Under the pieces are notes generated by a model, which had not been told where the DNA came from, made no database searches, and worked only from the letters and a program-made list of their open reading frames with translations. Below, one piece after another: positions 8,798-17,416 of a DNA stretch of 64,000 bases. Both the position numbers and the translations under genes were made by a program. The stretch comes from Mangrovimonas sp. YM274 (lineage in GTDB: Bacteria; Bacteroidota; Bacteroidia; Flavobacteriales; Flavobacteriaceae). Numbering within the stretch: the stretch's first letter is position 1; every line of letters starts with the position of its first letter. The stretch lies in contig NZ_CP133091.1 of NCBI RefSeq assembly GCF_030908385.1, positions 62,001 through 126,000 on the forward strand. Direction: 5' to 3'.

Positions 8798-9149
8798 GGT
8801 TTTTCCGTACTTCGTAACAATAGTGAGCTCTCTGAAAGCGTAACAAATTAACACCATAGCGCTTACAAATATTTTGTAGGATTTTTTTGCTGTTTTAGTT
8901 TTTTTTTTTTTTATGTTTGCCATGTCGACAGTAAAAACCTACAGTTTAGAAGTCTGGATGTTTTTACCAAGACAACAAGATCCATCGTAACTGGTACCAG
9001 TTTTTTTTAAGTTCTTTTCTGAACTAATAATTACCCACAAAACTTCTACACTTCTAAAAATTAAAACTTCTGGGCCTGCGGGCCACAAAAATGTTTTACT
9101 AACCAACCCATTATAAAAAACATATGGGTTTTAAATTTTAGAAATTATG
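8798..9149 (+). repeat. non-coding leader repeat, copy 1
   Basis: About 352 bp that recur almost unchanged at 10173-10525. Manual alignment gives about 19 differences including one single-base indel, roughly 95% identity, with 104 bases identical without a break (8984-9087). Internal structures are a T14 tract (8899-8912), the palindrome AACTGGTACCAGTT running into eight Ts (8989-9008), a hairpin AGTTC-TTTTCT-GAACT (9010-9025), a GGGCCTGCGGGCC island, and AACCCAT/ATGGGTT pairing (9105-9130) that ends 16 bases before the ATG. It contains no convincing gene and fills the 482-bp gap before the first small gene. Confidence 0.92.
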
Positions 9150-9356
9150 AAAAGAGTAATTAAAGTAATGCTTATAACACTATTCTGCTTTACTAGTTCA
9201 GTTAGTAACAGTGCTCAAGCGGTAAACGATGACACTCCATGTGCGGATCTTGCATTAGAGACGGCTCAATATGTGTCAGTAGTTTATGGAATCAACTTCT
9301 ATGAAGCATTTTTTTATGCAATGGATAAGTGTATAGAAGATAGATACCTTAATTAA
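9147..9356 (+). CDS. small secreted two-cysteine protein, copy 1
   Basis: This 69-residue product belongs to no family I recognise. An N-terminal signal peptide (basic MKR, hydrophobic core, NSAQA cleavage-like end) leaves an acidic mature peptide of about 45 residues with exactly two cysteines 30 positions apart (DTPC...MDKC). The segment between them looks helical, so a disulfide-closed helical hairpin is plausible but inferred. The gene sits directly under a conserved 350-bp leader and is followed by a terminator-like hairpin before a GLPGLI gene. A distant homologue follows the second leader copy at 10523, with the same layout of signal peptide, Cys, ALxxA-like helix, EA-rich helix and Cys. 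Confidence 0.7.
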   Translation: MKRVIKVMLITLFCFTSSVSNSAQAVNDDTPCADLALETAQYVSVVYGINFYEAFFYAMDKCIEDRYLN

Positions 9357-9375
9357 AGAGAATTAAGTATTAATA

Positions 9376-9419
9376 AGGGAAGTGAATGGGTTTTACATTT
9401 CACTTGCCTTGTTTTTTTA
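9376..9419 (+). terminator. terminator or attenuator between the small gene and the GLPGLI gene
   Basis: AAGG-g-AAGTGAA (9376-9387) pairs with TTCACTT-g-CCTT (9400-9411) across a 12-base loop, with a single G/G mismatch. It is followed by G and seven Ts (9413-9419). It ends five bases before the ATG of the GLPGLI gene, so it could let the small gene be expressed well above its partner. Confidence 0.7.
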
Positions 9420-9424
9420 AAAAC

Positions 9425-10153
9425 ATGAAAAAAATAATTTATCTATTAATTACTTTATTTGTAAACGTAAGCATTGCTCAGTCTAAATCTGGAGTGGTCA
9501 CATATAAAGTAAAGAAAAACGAAGTTGAAAAATCAACTGAGTATACTAATGACAATAACAGTAAGATGATTGTTTTAATTGAACAAGAGCTTTCACAACT
9601 AGAATTTCAGCTAAGTTTTAATAAAAATGAGTCTGTTTTTGAAGGCATAGACGAATTAAGAGAGGACAATAAAAATTATTTTAAAGATATAGCTCTTTTA
9701 GCTGCACGAGGAAACAAATTATTCTATTCAAATAACTTAAAAGAAGAGATTATCGAATCATTTAACTTTATAGGTGAAACCATAAATATTAAGAAAAACT
9801 ATCAAGATTTTGTTTGGACATTTTTAAACGAGACAAAAAAAATTGAAAATTACAATTGCTTTAAAGCGGTATGCGAAGTTGAGGTACTAACAGGATCAAA
9901 TAACCAAAAATCAAAATATAAAATGACTGCATGGTATTGCCCTGAATTATCTTTTAATTTTGGACCTTTTGAAAGCGTTGGCTTACCAGGTTTGGTTTTG
10001 GAATTTTCTACAGATAGAATTATATATTATGCGCAGAAGATTAAATTCAGTGATAAAGACATAGTAATTAATCCACCGCAAAAAGGAAAATCAATGACTC
10101 AAGAAGAGTATAATACTTCTGCCAAAAAAGCTTTTGAAAACTCAGGACATTAA
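9425..10153 (+). CDS. GLPGLI family protein, copy 1
   Basis: This secreted protein of the GLPGLI family (TIGR01200-type) has no known biochemical function and is usually encoded near TonB-type receptors in Bacteroidota. ATG at 9425 gives a signal peptide (KKIIYLLITLFVNVSIAQS) and a total of 242 residues; an upstream in-frame codon at 9386 lies inside the terminator hairpin and is rejected. The signature segment reads TAWYCPELSFNFGP followed by VGLPGLVLEF and DRIIYYAQKIK. The C-terminal tail has a QEEYN helix. It resembles the copy-2 protein mainly over this C-terminal third. It follows the small secreted gene on the same strand. Confidence 0.88.
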   Translation: MKKIIYLLITLFVNVSIAQSKSGVVTYKVKKNEVEKSTEYTNDNNSKMIVLIEQELSQLEFQLSFNKNESVFEGIDELREDNKNYFKDIALLAARGNKLFYSNNLKEEIIESFNFIGETINIKKNYQDFVWTFLNETKKIENYNCFKAVCEVEVLTGSNNQKSKYKMTAWYCPELSFNFGPFESVGLPGLVLEFSTDRIIYYAQKIKFSDKDIVINPPQKGKSMTQEEYNTSAKKAFENSGH

Positions 10154-10172
10154 AATGGTAAAATTCAATTAA

Positions 10173-10525
10173 GGTTTTTCCGTACATCATAACAATAGTG
10201 TGCTCCCTGAAAGCACAACAAATTAACATCATGGCGTTTACAAATAATTTGTAGGATTTTTTTGCTGTTTTAGTTTTTTTTTTTTTTATGTTTGACATGT
10301 CAACAGTAAAAGCCTACAGTTTAGAAGTCTGTATGTTTTCACCAAGACAACAAGATCGATCGTAACTGGTACCAGTTTTTTTTAAGTTCTTTTCTGAACT
10401 AATAATTACCCACAAAACTTCTACACTTCTAAAAATTAAAACTTCTGGGCCTGCGGGCCACACAATTTGTTTTACTAACCAACCCATTATAAAAAACATA
10501 TGGGTTTTAAATTTTAGAAATTATG
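10173..10525 (+). repeat. non-coding leader repeat, copy 2
   Basis: Second copy of the leader at 8798-9149, one base longer. The T14 tract (10274-10287), the palindrome AACTGGTACCAGTT (10364-10377) with its T-run, the GAACT hairpin, the GGGCC island and the AACCCAT/ATGGGTT hairpin are all preserved, and 10359-10462 is identical to copy 1. Differences cluster in the first 190 bases. Similarity ends within about five codons after the ATG. Together with 10154-10172 it fills the 369-bp gap between genes. Confidence 0.92.
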
Positions 10526-10747
10526 AAAAAAATACTTTATTCAACAATGATAGGCTTCACTTTTATTAGCTCTGTAAACGCATCAGGTTATAATTATGAA
10601 GGCTGTGTAACTGTAGCTTTGGCAAATGAACATCTTGCTCTTAAATTGGGCTTCTCCGCATCTGAAGCATATGAAATGGGAAGTAATGCTTTTGACTACT
10701 GTGTTGACCAAAAAAATATTGCAGCCGCGAATGAGTTTAATCAATAA
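10523..10747 (+). CDS. small secreted two-cysteine protein, copy 2
   Basis: This is a 74-residue protein of unknown function with a signal peptide (MKKILYSTMIGFTFISSVNA) and a mature part of about 54 residues. It has two cysteines 32 positions apart (YEGC...FDYC) and an EA-rich helical segment between them. It matches the copy-1 small protein in size, architecture and upstream leader, but little in exact sequence. Its last codons overlap the start of the following GLPGLI gene by 17 bp, so the two are probably translationally coupled, unlike copy 1 where a hairpin separates them. The FSASEAYEMGSNAFDYC segment looks amphipathic. Confidence 0.7.
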   Translation: MKKILYSTMIGFTFISSVNASGYNYEGCVTVALANEHLALKLGFSASEAYEMGSNAFDYCVDQKNIAAANEFNQ

Positions 10748-11477
10748 TTATTTCAGCCTTGTACTACTATTTTTTAACTTATGCTGTTATTCCCAAAGTA
10801 TTCAAGTTGAATATAATATTAAAGCCAAATTACCTAACATCTCTTCTTCTGCAAGAAAAGACGAAAGTATGAATCAGGCATTCAAATCAATTGAAGAAGC
10901 TTTTAAATACTTAAATTCAATGAAAATGAATTTAAAGGCCAACTCAAAACTTTCACACTTCTACGGGAACAACCAACTCGATAGTGACTATTCTCCAGAA
11001 GTTCATCAAATGGCCAAAATCATCTTAGGGAGTGAAAATCAATATTTCTGTAATTTAGATAAAGGCGTAGTTATAAAATGGTTTAATGCCTATGGCCAAA
11101 AGTTTATAATTCAAGATTCCATTAAAACTATTAAGTGGAAATTATCTAAAGAAACCAAAATAATTGGCAAATACACCTGTTATAAAGCGACTTCCTTTTA
11201 TTTTACTAAAAACTCTAGCGGAGATTTTAAAAAAGAGGTTACAGCTTGGTATGCTCCTGAAATTCCTTTTCCTTTTGGTCCAAAAGGATTTTGTAATTTA
11301 CCTGGATTAATATTGGAATTAACAGATGACAGAATTACTTATTATTCCAACAGCATAAAAATGGAAACTTCAAGTGTACAAATTCCTGAACTACCAAAAG
11401 GCAAATTGACAACTCAAGACGAATTGGATCAATTTGGCCAAAACGTTAGAGAAAATAGTCCTTGGCAAAAAAATTAA
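10731..11477 (+). CDS. GLPGLI family protein, copy 2
   Basis: This secreted GLPGLI-family protein of 248 residues starts at ATG 10731, which gives a signal peptide (NNYFSLVLLFFNLCCYSQS) and overlaps the small gene by 17 bp; the longer frame from 10626 would read through that gene and is rejected. The signature region reads TAWYAPEIPFPFGP followed by NLPGLILEL and DRITYYSNSIK, so the first Gly of the GLPGLI motif is Asn here. Before it lies a KETKIIGKYTCYKATS segment equivalent to NYNCFKA in copy 1. It overlaps the outer-membrane receptor gene by 16 bp, tying all three into one transcript. Confidence 0.88.
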   Translation: MSLINNYFSLVLLFFNLCCYSQSIQVEYNIKAKLPNISSSARKDESMNQAFKSIEEAFKYLNSMKMNLKANSKLSHFYGNNQLDSDYSPEVHQMAKIILGSENQYFCNLDKGVVIKWFNAYGQKFIIQDSIKTIKWKLSKETKIIGKYTCYKATSFYFTKNSSGDFKKEVTAWYAPEIPFPFGPKGFCNLPGLILELTDDRITYYSNSIKMETSSVQIPELPKGKLTTQDELDQFGQNVRENSPWQKN

Positions 11478-14164
11478 AAATTAAATACGTTTTTCTTAAT
11501 TTAAAAATCCTGCTTTTACTGGCAGGATTTTCATTGCATGCCCAAACCGTAGTTGTTTCTGGAAAAGTAACCGATAGCCTACTACAACCTTTGGGCTATG
11601 CCAATATTTTGGCCATACCTGATGCCGACAATCAAGAGGTACGCTTTGCCATAAGCGAAGAGAATGGGCAGTACAAATTGGGGCTATCAAAAAATCAGGC
11701 CTATACCCTAACCGTGAGTTATTTGGGCTATACGCCAAATAAAATAGCACTTAATACCACTGAGCAAGATCTGCATAAGGATTTTATCCTCAAAGAAAGC
11801 CCCAACCAACTGGACGAAATCACCCTTAACTACACGCCTCCGGTTTCGGTAAAAAAAGACACCATCACCTACAAAGTTGATGCCTTTACAACAGGTGAAG
11901 AACGTAAACTGCGTGAAGTCCTCAAAAAATTACCCGGTGTAGAAGTAGATAAAGCTGGCAATGTGACCGTACAGGGTAAAAAAGTGACCAAAGTACTGGT
12001 AGAAAACAAAACCTTTTTTACAGGCAACAGCAAATTGGCCGTAAATAATATCCCTGCCGATGCCGTAGACAAAGTAGAAGTACTGGATAACTACAATGAG
12101 GTGGCCATGCTAAAAAACTTGGAAGACAGCGAGGACATGGCCATGAACATCAAACTCAAGGAGGATAAAAAAGAATTTGCCTTTGGCGATGTAGAAGTAG
12201 GAACCGGCATCAAAGAGCGCTACCTCTTGCACCCCAACCTATTTTATTATAGCCCCAATACCAATGTGAACCTGATAGGCGACCTGAACAACCAAGGCGT
12301 TAAAAGTTTTACCTTTAAGGATTTTCTCGACTTCGAGGGCGGATTTGGAAAACTACTAACGGATGCCACAGGGTATTTCAGTTTGTACAATAGCGACTTT
12401 GCACAGTACCTCAACAACCAAGATTACACGGCCAACACCAACCAATTTGGTGCCCTAAACATCCAACAAGCCCTAAGCCCAAAAACAAACCTCCACAGCT
12501 ATGTTATAGGCTCCAAAAGCAAAACCGACACCAGAAGTGAAACGCTCAACGAATACCTCAATAATACAGACCCTTTTGTGGAACAGAGAACGGTTTCCAA
12601 TAAACTGAACAATTTCTTTACCATTGGAAAACTTACGTTGGACTACGACCCCAGTTTTGAGGAAGATTTGGCCTATAATAGTTTTATAAAACTAACCAAT
12701 AACGATAGTTATGGATTTATAAACACCAATAACCCTAGCCTAAACAATACCATTGCAACCACCACGGATATTAAAGGTTTGCAACTCAAACAGAATTTAA
12801 GCTACAGCAGAAAACTGTCAAAAGCCCATACAGCCACTTTAGAGGCCAATTACACTTTTCAAAACGACCAACCCTTCACCGAGTGGCTTACGAACCAACA
12901 AATATTACAAGAGCTCATTCCTTTGGAAACTGACACGGTTTATAACATCCTTCAAACCAAAAAATCCAACTCGCACAATGCCTCTGCCATTGCCAAAGAT
13001 TATTGGGTGCTTAACAACTTCAATCACCTGTACACCAGTGTAGGAGTGAATTCTGCCTTTTCCAACTTTTACACCCAAGACGCACAACACCTTAGCAATG
13101 GCACGGTTAACAACTTTAATAACGCAGGATTTGGCAATGATTTTGACTATCATTTTATTGACACCTTTATAGGCCTAGAATACAAATTCCAAATAGGTAA
13201 GGCCATTTTCAAACCCATGCTCTACACGCATTTTTACTATTGGACAACCGCACAATACCATATGCGAGCAACGCATCAAAAAACATTGACGCTGCCACAG
13301 TTCACCAGTAAAGTTGAATTCAGTAACAGCGAAAAGCTCAATTTCCGTTACCGTTTGAACAGTCGTTTTCCAACCGTCAATCGATTGGCCAGCAATTATG
13401 TTTTGGGCAACTTCAACAGTGTTTATAAAGGAAATCCAACCTTAGAGAACCAACTCTATCACACGCTAAGCCTTAGCTATTATAAGTTCAGCCTCTTTAA
13501 ACAGCTCAACTTAAACTTCAACAGTAGTTTCAACAAAAAATTAGAACACTTCAAAACCACTACTATTTTAGATGGTATAGACCAGTACAGCACCTATATC
13601 ATGTTTGACCAACCGGAACACAATTGGAATGTGAGTGGTAAAATATCAAAGAAAATAAAACGCATACGCTATAGTTTCAGCAGCAGGTATAGTTATAACG
13701 ATTTTTATCAAATATTAAATAGCAACACCAATCTGAACATTTCAAAAAACACTTCTGCAACTCTTAGCGCAGAGACTTTTTACAAAGCTTTTCCAAATAT
13801 TGAAATTGGCTACACCAAAGATTTCAACACGTATCGCTCTTCTGGAATTCAAAACAATTTTGAAAATAACCGCTTCTTTTTCAATGTTGAATACGACTTT
13901 TTAAAGGACTTTATTTTTAAGGCAGACTACGCCTACGAGAATTATAAAAACAAAACTTCTAATAGCCACAATACCTTTGACATAGCCAACGCCTCACTCT
14001 TTTATCAAAAAGAAGATAGCCCTTGGGGATTTGAAATTGAAGCAACCAATATTTTTGATATTGGCTTTAAACAACAAAACAGTTTTAGCAATTTTTTAAT
14101 CAGCGATAGCAAAACCTTTATCATGCCAAGAATTGTTATGTTTAAATTGATTTACAAACTGTAA
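11462..14164 (+). CDS. outer-membrane receptor-like beta-barrel protein with carboxypeptidase-regulatory domain
   Basis: This 900-residue protein has a signal peptide ending SLHAQT, a CarboxypepD_reg-like beta sandwich (VSGKVTDSLLQPLGYANIL...YLGYTPNKI, residues ~32-110), a plug-like region (LDEITLNYTPPVSVKKDTITYKVD through VDKVEVLDNYNEV, ~120-220) and a long beta-rich C-terminal barrel ending in aromatic MFKLIYKL. Such receptors commonly pair with GLPGLI proteins. I see no TonB box, so whether TonB energises it is open. The only available initiator is TTG at 11462, inside the end of the GLPGLI gene, and a perfect 10-bp hairpin lies in the signal-peptide codons. GC is visibly higher than in the preceding 2.7 kb. 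Confidence 0.85.
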   Translation: MAKKLKIKYVFLNLKILLLLAGFSLHAQTVVVSGKVTDSLLQPLGYANILAIPDADNQEVRFAISEENGQYKLGLSKNQAYTLTVSYLGYTPNKIALNTTEQDLHKDFILKESPNQLDEITLNYTPPVSVKKDTITYKVDAFTTGEERKLREVLKKLPGVEVDKAGNVTVQGKKVTKVLVENKTFFTGNSKLAVNNIPADAVDKVEVLDNYNEVAMLKNLEDSEDMAMNIKLKEDKKEFAFGDVEVGTGIKERYLLHPNLFYYSPNTNVNLIGDLNNQGVKSFTFKDFLDFEGGFGKLLTDATGYFSLYNSDFAQYLNNQDYTANTNQFGALNIQQALSPKTNLHSYVIGSKSKTDTRSETLNEYLNNTDPFVEQRTVSNKLNNFFTIGKLTLDYDPSFEEDLAYNSFIKLTNNDSYGFINTNNPSLNNTIATTTDIKGLQLKQNLSYSRKLSKAHTATLEANYTFQNDQPFTEWLTNQQILQELIPLETDTVYNILQTKKSNSHNASAIAKDYWVLNNFNHLYTSVGVNSAFSNFYTQDAQHLSNGTVNNFNNAGFGNDFDYHFIDTFIGLEYKFQIGKAIFKPMLYTHFYYWTTAQYHMRATHQKTLTLPQFTSKVEFSNSEKLNFRYRLNSRFPTVNRLASNYVLGNFNSVYKGNPTLENQLYHTLSLSYYKFSLFKQLNLNFNSSFNKKLEHFKTTTILDGIDQYSTYIMFDQPEHNWNVSGKISKKIKRIRYSFSSRYSYNDFYQILNSNTNLNISKNTSATLSAETFYKAFPNIEIGYTKDFNTYRSSGIQNNFENNRFFFNVEYDFLKDFIFKADYAYENYKNKTSNSHNTFDIANASLFYQKEDSPWGFEIEATNIFDIGFKQQNSFSNFLISDSKTFIMPRIVMFKLIYKL
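11504..11531 (+). other. terminator-like hairpin inside the receptor signal-peptide region
   Basis: AAAATCCTGC (11504-11513) pairs perfectly with GCAGGATTTT (11522-11531) around an 8-base loop. It resembles an intrinsic terminator with a weak T-run, yet lies within codons for the hydrophobic signal core ILLLLAGFS. It could attenuate receptor expression or simply be a by-product of that codon string. Confidence 0.5.
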
Positions 14165-14189
14165 GACACATTAGATAAAAACTTCTCTA

Positions 14190-15608
14190 TCACATAAACA
14201 AACGCCAAACCTGAGCCACCAAAAAGGTTACCACAAAGCCCATAATTAAAGGCATCAAGGTGGCTACTGCCGTCCATTTTACACTATTGGTTTCCTTGTA
14301 AATGGTATAGATGGTCGTACTACAAGGGTTATGCAGCAAACTGAACAACATTAAATTAATGGCTGTCAACAAGGTCCAACCGCCTGCCTTTAATATATCC
14401 CCAGTAGCATTAGCTGAATCCAATTCAAACATGACCCCTGCACCTTCACCGGCCGCAAGGCCCGTTACCAATACTGTTAACATTAAAATAGTGGGGATCA
14501 CGATTTCATTGGCTGGTATTGCAACGATATAAGCAACCAAAATCACACCATTTAAACCCAATAGCCAACCAAAGCCATCCAAGGAATCAATCATCCAAAA
14601 CGCGATACTATGGTCACCAATATCAACATTGGAAATCAACCAAATGACTGCACCTGCGGGAGCAGCAAAGACTATAGCGCGCCATAACACAATCAAAGTT
14701 CTATCAATCAGAGACGTATAAAGGGTTTTCCAAAACCTGGGAGGCCTGTAAGGCGGCAATTCCAGATTAAACGTAGACACCTGTCCTTTCAAAACGGTTG
14801 TTGACAATAGCCAAGAACTCAAAAACATAAAGGCCATCCCCAAAACAGCAACCCCTATTACCGTAGCAACGGATGCAAATCCAGACAGTGACTTTGGAAC
14901 TACAGCACCAACAAAAATGGTCGCAATTAAAATCTGTGTGGGCCACCTTCCATTACATAAGGAGAAGTTATTGGTAAGAATGGCAATTAAACGCTCCCTA
15001 GGACTATCGATAATCCTGGTAGCCACAACGCCTGCGGCATTACAGCCAAAGCCCATACTCATGGTTAAGGCCTGCTTGCCATGCGCTCCCGATTTTTTAA
15101 ACAGATAATCCAAATTGAAAGCCACCCTTGGCAAATACCCAAAATCTTCCAAAAGGGTAAACAACGGAAAGAAAATAGCCATTGGAGGCAGCATTACGGC
15201 AATTACCCAAGCCAAGGCCAAATATACGCCATCTATTAAAAACCCACTCAACCACCATGGAAACTGCAAGCTTTCGGCTCCGCTTTTTAAGGCGGGATGG
15301 ATTGTTTCCAGCAACAATTCGGCCAATAATGCCGAAGGATAATTAGCCCCCACTATGGTCAACCAAAGCACCACTGCCAAAATCAAAAACATGATTGGGA
15401 AACCCCATCGCTTACTAGTCACAATCTGATCGATTTTGACATCTAAAGGATGCCCTCCCTTTTTATCATTTTTACTAACAGTTTCGCTTACAATTTCCGA
15501 GGCATCGGCATAGATGCTTTCGGTGATATGATCGTGAAAATCACCTCCCAATTTCCAGCGAAGGTCATTGGATAACTCTATAATATTTTCAACAGACTTA
15601 TTACTCAT
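14190..15608 (-). CDS. permease half of a split FeoB-type metal transporter
   Basis: This is the membrane half of a second FeoB-type transporter, 472 residues. An N-terminal cytosolic stretch ([20 protein letters not shown]) matches the linker domain normally between GTPase and pore. Gate-type segments follow, with [14 protein letters not shown] in place of the GTACAIPAVMATR motif of the other FeoB, then [13 protein letters not shown] and [19 protein letters not shown] with a conserved Cys. About eight membrane spans are evident. It begins four bases after the GTPase stop in another frame. Such split FeoBs occur in Bacteroidota; P. gingivalis FeoB2 moves manganese, so Mn(II) is a serious alternative to Fe(II). 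Confidence 0.88.
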   Translation of the reverse strand: MSNKSVENIIELSNDLRWKLGGDFHDHITESIYADASEIVSETVSKNDKKGGHPLDVKIDQIVTSKRWGFPIMFLILAVVLWLTIVGANYPSALLAELLLETIHPALKSGAESLQFPWWLSGFLIDGVYLALAWVIAVMLPPMAIFFPLFTLLEDFGYLPRVAFNLDYLFKKSGAHGKQALTMSMGFGCNAAGVVATRIIDSPRERLIAILTNNFSLCNGRWPTQILIATIFVGAVVPKSLSGFASVATVIGVAVLGMAFMFLSSWLLSTTVLKGQVSTFNLELPPYRPPRFWKTLYTSLIDRTLIVLWRAIVFAAPAGAVIWLISNVDIGDHSIAFWMIDSLDGFGWLLGLNGVILVAYIVAIPANEIVIPTILMLTVLVTGLAAGEGAGVMFELDSANATGDILKAGGWTLLTAINLMLFSLLHNPCSTTIYTIYKETNSVKWTAVATLMPLIMGFVVTFLVAQVWRLFM

Positions 15609-15612
15609 AACA

Positions 15613-16392
15613 TCAATCTAATTCAAATTCCCGTTCTCTTAACGCTTCAATAACACGCTCATCACCTTCTAATAATCTAAAGGCAATCCAACGGCTATTG
15701 GGCAAAGACGGAAATTGCTTTTCAAGCTCAGCACTCAATGTTTCAACCGCTTCCTCAATCTTCTTTGGAACATTTTTAATACGGTGAGGACGACAATCTA
15801 CCTTTCCGGTAGCCACTTGACTGACAACATCAATCAATTCAGGAATTCCCTCATTAAAACGCGCACTAGTGGCAACTACAGGAATCCCCAAACGTCTGGC
15901 CAGAGCTCTTGTATTTACTTCCACATGATTTCGTTTAGCCTCGTCCATAAGGTTTAAACACAATACGGCCTTGCCTGTAATTTCCAAAATTTGAAGAACC
16001 AAATTCAAATTTCGCTCCAAACGTCCAGCATCTACCACTATTACGGTAACATCTGGTTTTCCAAATAGGATAAAATTTCTCGCGACCTCTTCATCTTCTG
16101 AAGTAGACAACAAGGAGTAAGTTCCTGGCAAATCCACCAGTTTGTATTTTTTATCATTGTACTGATAACCACCTTCCGCTCTCGTTACCGTTTTTCCCGG
16201 CCAATTCCCTGTATGCTGTCGCAAGCCCGTTAAAGCATTAAAAACGGTACTCTTTCCTGTATTTGGATTACCAGCTAGAGCCACCACAAAATCCGTATTC
16301 TCAGCATTGACCCCCAACTTCTTAAGTCCTTTAGGATTATACTGAGGACACACCTCGCATGCACTGCTCACTATCGGTTTCTTTTCCTCCAT
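15613..16392 (-). CDS. GTPase half of a split FeoB-type metal transporter
   Basis: This 259-residue cytosolic G protein corresponds to the N-terminal domain of FeoB. After a short N-terminal CEVC pair (residues ~13-16), G1 is GNPNTGKS, G3 is [11 protein letters not shown]4 is NLMDEAKR and G5 is [10 protein letters not shown]. The C-terminal part is the helical region that couples to the pore, ending [15 protein letters not shown]. It stops with TGA four bases before the permease ATG. A continuous frame would need a small indel at the junction, but both halves have intact ends and initiation signals, so a genuine two-subunit transporter is more likely than a sequencing error. Confidence 0.9.
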   Translation of the reverse strand: MEEKKPIVSSACEVCPQYNPKGLKKLGVNAENTDFVVALAGNPNTGKSTVFNALTGLRQHTGNWPGKTVTRAEGGYQYNDKKYKLVDLPGTYSLLSTSEDEEVARNFILFGKPDVTVIVVDAGRLERNLNLVLQILEITGKAVLCLNLMDEAKRNHVEVNTRALARRLGIPVVATSARFNEGIPELIDVVSQVATGKVDCRPHRIKNVPKKIEEAVETLSAELEKQFPSLPNSRWIAFRLLEGDERVIEALREREFELD

Positions 16393-16393
16393 C

Positions 16394-17416
16394 TCATTTC
16401 CTTTTAATCAATACCTTAGCTGCCTGGTCATCTCGCAACGCAATGGCAGACCCTTTAACAATATAGGCTTTAGGATTTCTCAATGGACTCTCCAAACCTA
16501 TGTGAATGGATGCTCCTTTTACAAATCCTAAATCCAACAAACGACGGCGACTCTCACCTCTGCATTCTTTGGAAATCCCTAATATTTCAGCCGATTCTCC
16601 ACTTTTTAATGCAGACAAACGTACCGCATCTTCCTCGATATATACATCTTCAGTAAAGACTTCAATAGTCAAATTTCTAGCCACTTCTGGAGCCAGAATA
16701 AACTCTTCTCCTTCGGAATAAAACACCACCCGCTTTTCATTGTTTTCAACAACACGAATATGTGACCCTATATGAATATTTTCAGCAAGAATTTGATGAT
16801 ATATAACAGCAGGCTCGTCTTCAATATGAACGATTTTTCCAACCGTATCTGCTTCTAGATCCACCAAATGCTTTCCATCGATATCGGTAACCTCCCCTAA
16901 ATGCGACGGGATGGGATCACCATGCGGATCATAAATGGGATTACCAAGTTTGGTAGCTAAAACATTGGTCTCCTCATAGCTTAACTGATGCTCCATTTTT
17001 TCGGCTCTAGGATGCCATTCGGTTTTATCAAAACCTGTTTTCTCGGCAAGGTATTTTTCCCAAAGCCGATGCACCCTAACTATTTTTATGGCATATTCAC
17101 GCCCCATGGGCAACAATGACATTTCTTTCCCCTCAAGTGCAATCAACCCAGAAACAGCCATGGCATCCATCACGTCTTCCAGGACACCATTACGGTACTT
17201 CAAGCCATTCATTAATTCCTCCTTAAAAATTGACTCACCCATGGTTTCCAGGGTATACATTTGTTTTAAAATGTCTTCTGTAATTATTTTTTGGTTGGTT
17301 TTGATACTATTTCGAATAATCCAAACCCAACCCTTCACTGGCCTAAACAAAAAGAAGAGCAAAGCGACCAGCAATACAAAGACTACAAGATTGACTATAG
17401 GGTTGCTAATACTCAT
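16394..17416 (-). CDS. membrane-anchored DtxR-like/FeoA fusion protein
   Basis: This 340-residue protein joins one N-terminal membrane helix ([18 protein letters not shown]), a DtxR/MntR-like winged-helix and metal-binding region (residues ~45-190, with [11 protein letters not shown] and DPHGDPIPS), and a tail with FeoA-like SH3 folds ([26 protein letters not shown]...[15 protein letters not shown]). It probably couples metal sensing to the split FeoB encoded one base downstream rather than acting as a free repressor, because it is tethered to the membrane. It overlaps the stop of the upstream regulator gene (ATGA), so all four genes form one operon. Confidence 0.82.
   Translation of the reverse strand: MSISNPIVNLVVFVLLVALLFFLFRPVKGWVWIIRNSIKTNQKIITEDILKQMYTLETMGESIFKEELMNGLKYRNGVLEDVMDAMAVSGLIALEGKEMSLLPMGREYAIKIVRVHRLWEKYLAEKTGFDKTEWHPRAEKMEHQLSYEETNVLATKLGNPIYDPHGDPIPSHLGEVTDIDGKHLVDLEADTVGKIVHIEDEPAVIYHQILAENIHIGSHIRVVENNEKRVVFYSEGEEFILAPEVARNLTIEVFTEDVYIEEDAVRLSALKSGESAEILGISKECRGESRRRLLDLGFVKGASIHIGLESPLRNPKAYIVKGSAIALRDDQAAKVLIKRK

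Noticed and set aside
10068-10499. Two minus-strand frames (76 and 61 codons) across leader copy 2
   Set aside because: They arise from AT-rich repeat DNA. The equivalent frames are not kept as such across copy 1, and the products are lysine-rich or low complexity with no motif.
8798-10525. The paired leaders as a CRISPR or tracrRNA locus
   Set aside because: There are only two 350-bp copies 1.4 kb apart with genes between. No short regularly spaced repeats and no cas genes are present.
8798-10525. The duplicated leaders as ends of an insertion sequence
   Set aside because: The copies are direct repeats about 350 bp long with no transposase or terminal inverted repeats between them, and the enclosed genes are secreted proteins.
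14190-16392. Second FeoB as a frameshifted pseudogene
   Set aside because: Both halves retain all motifs, have their own stop and ATG, and lie in an operon with a matching regulator. Split FeoBs are known in this phylum, so a functional pair is more likely.
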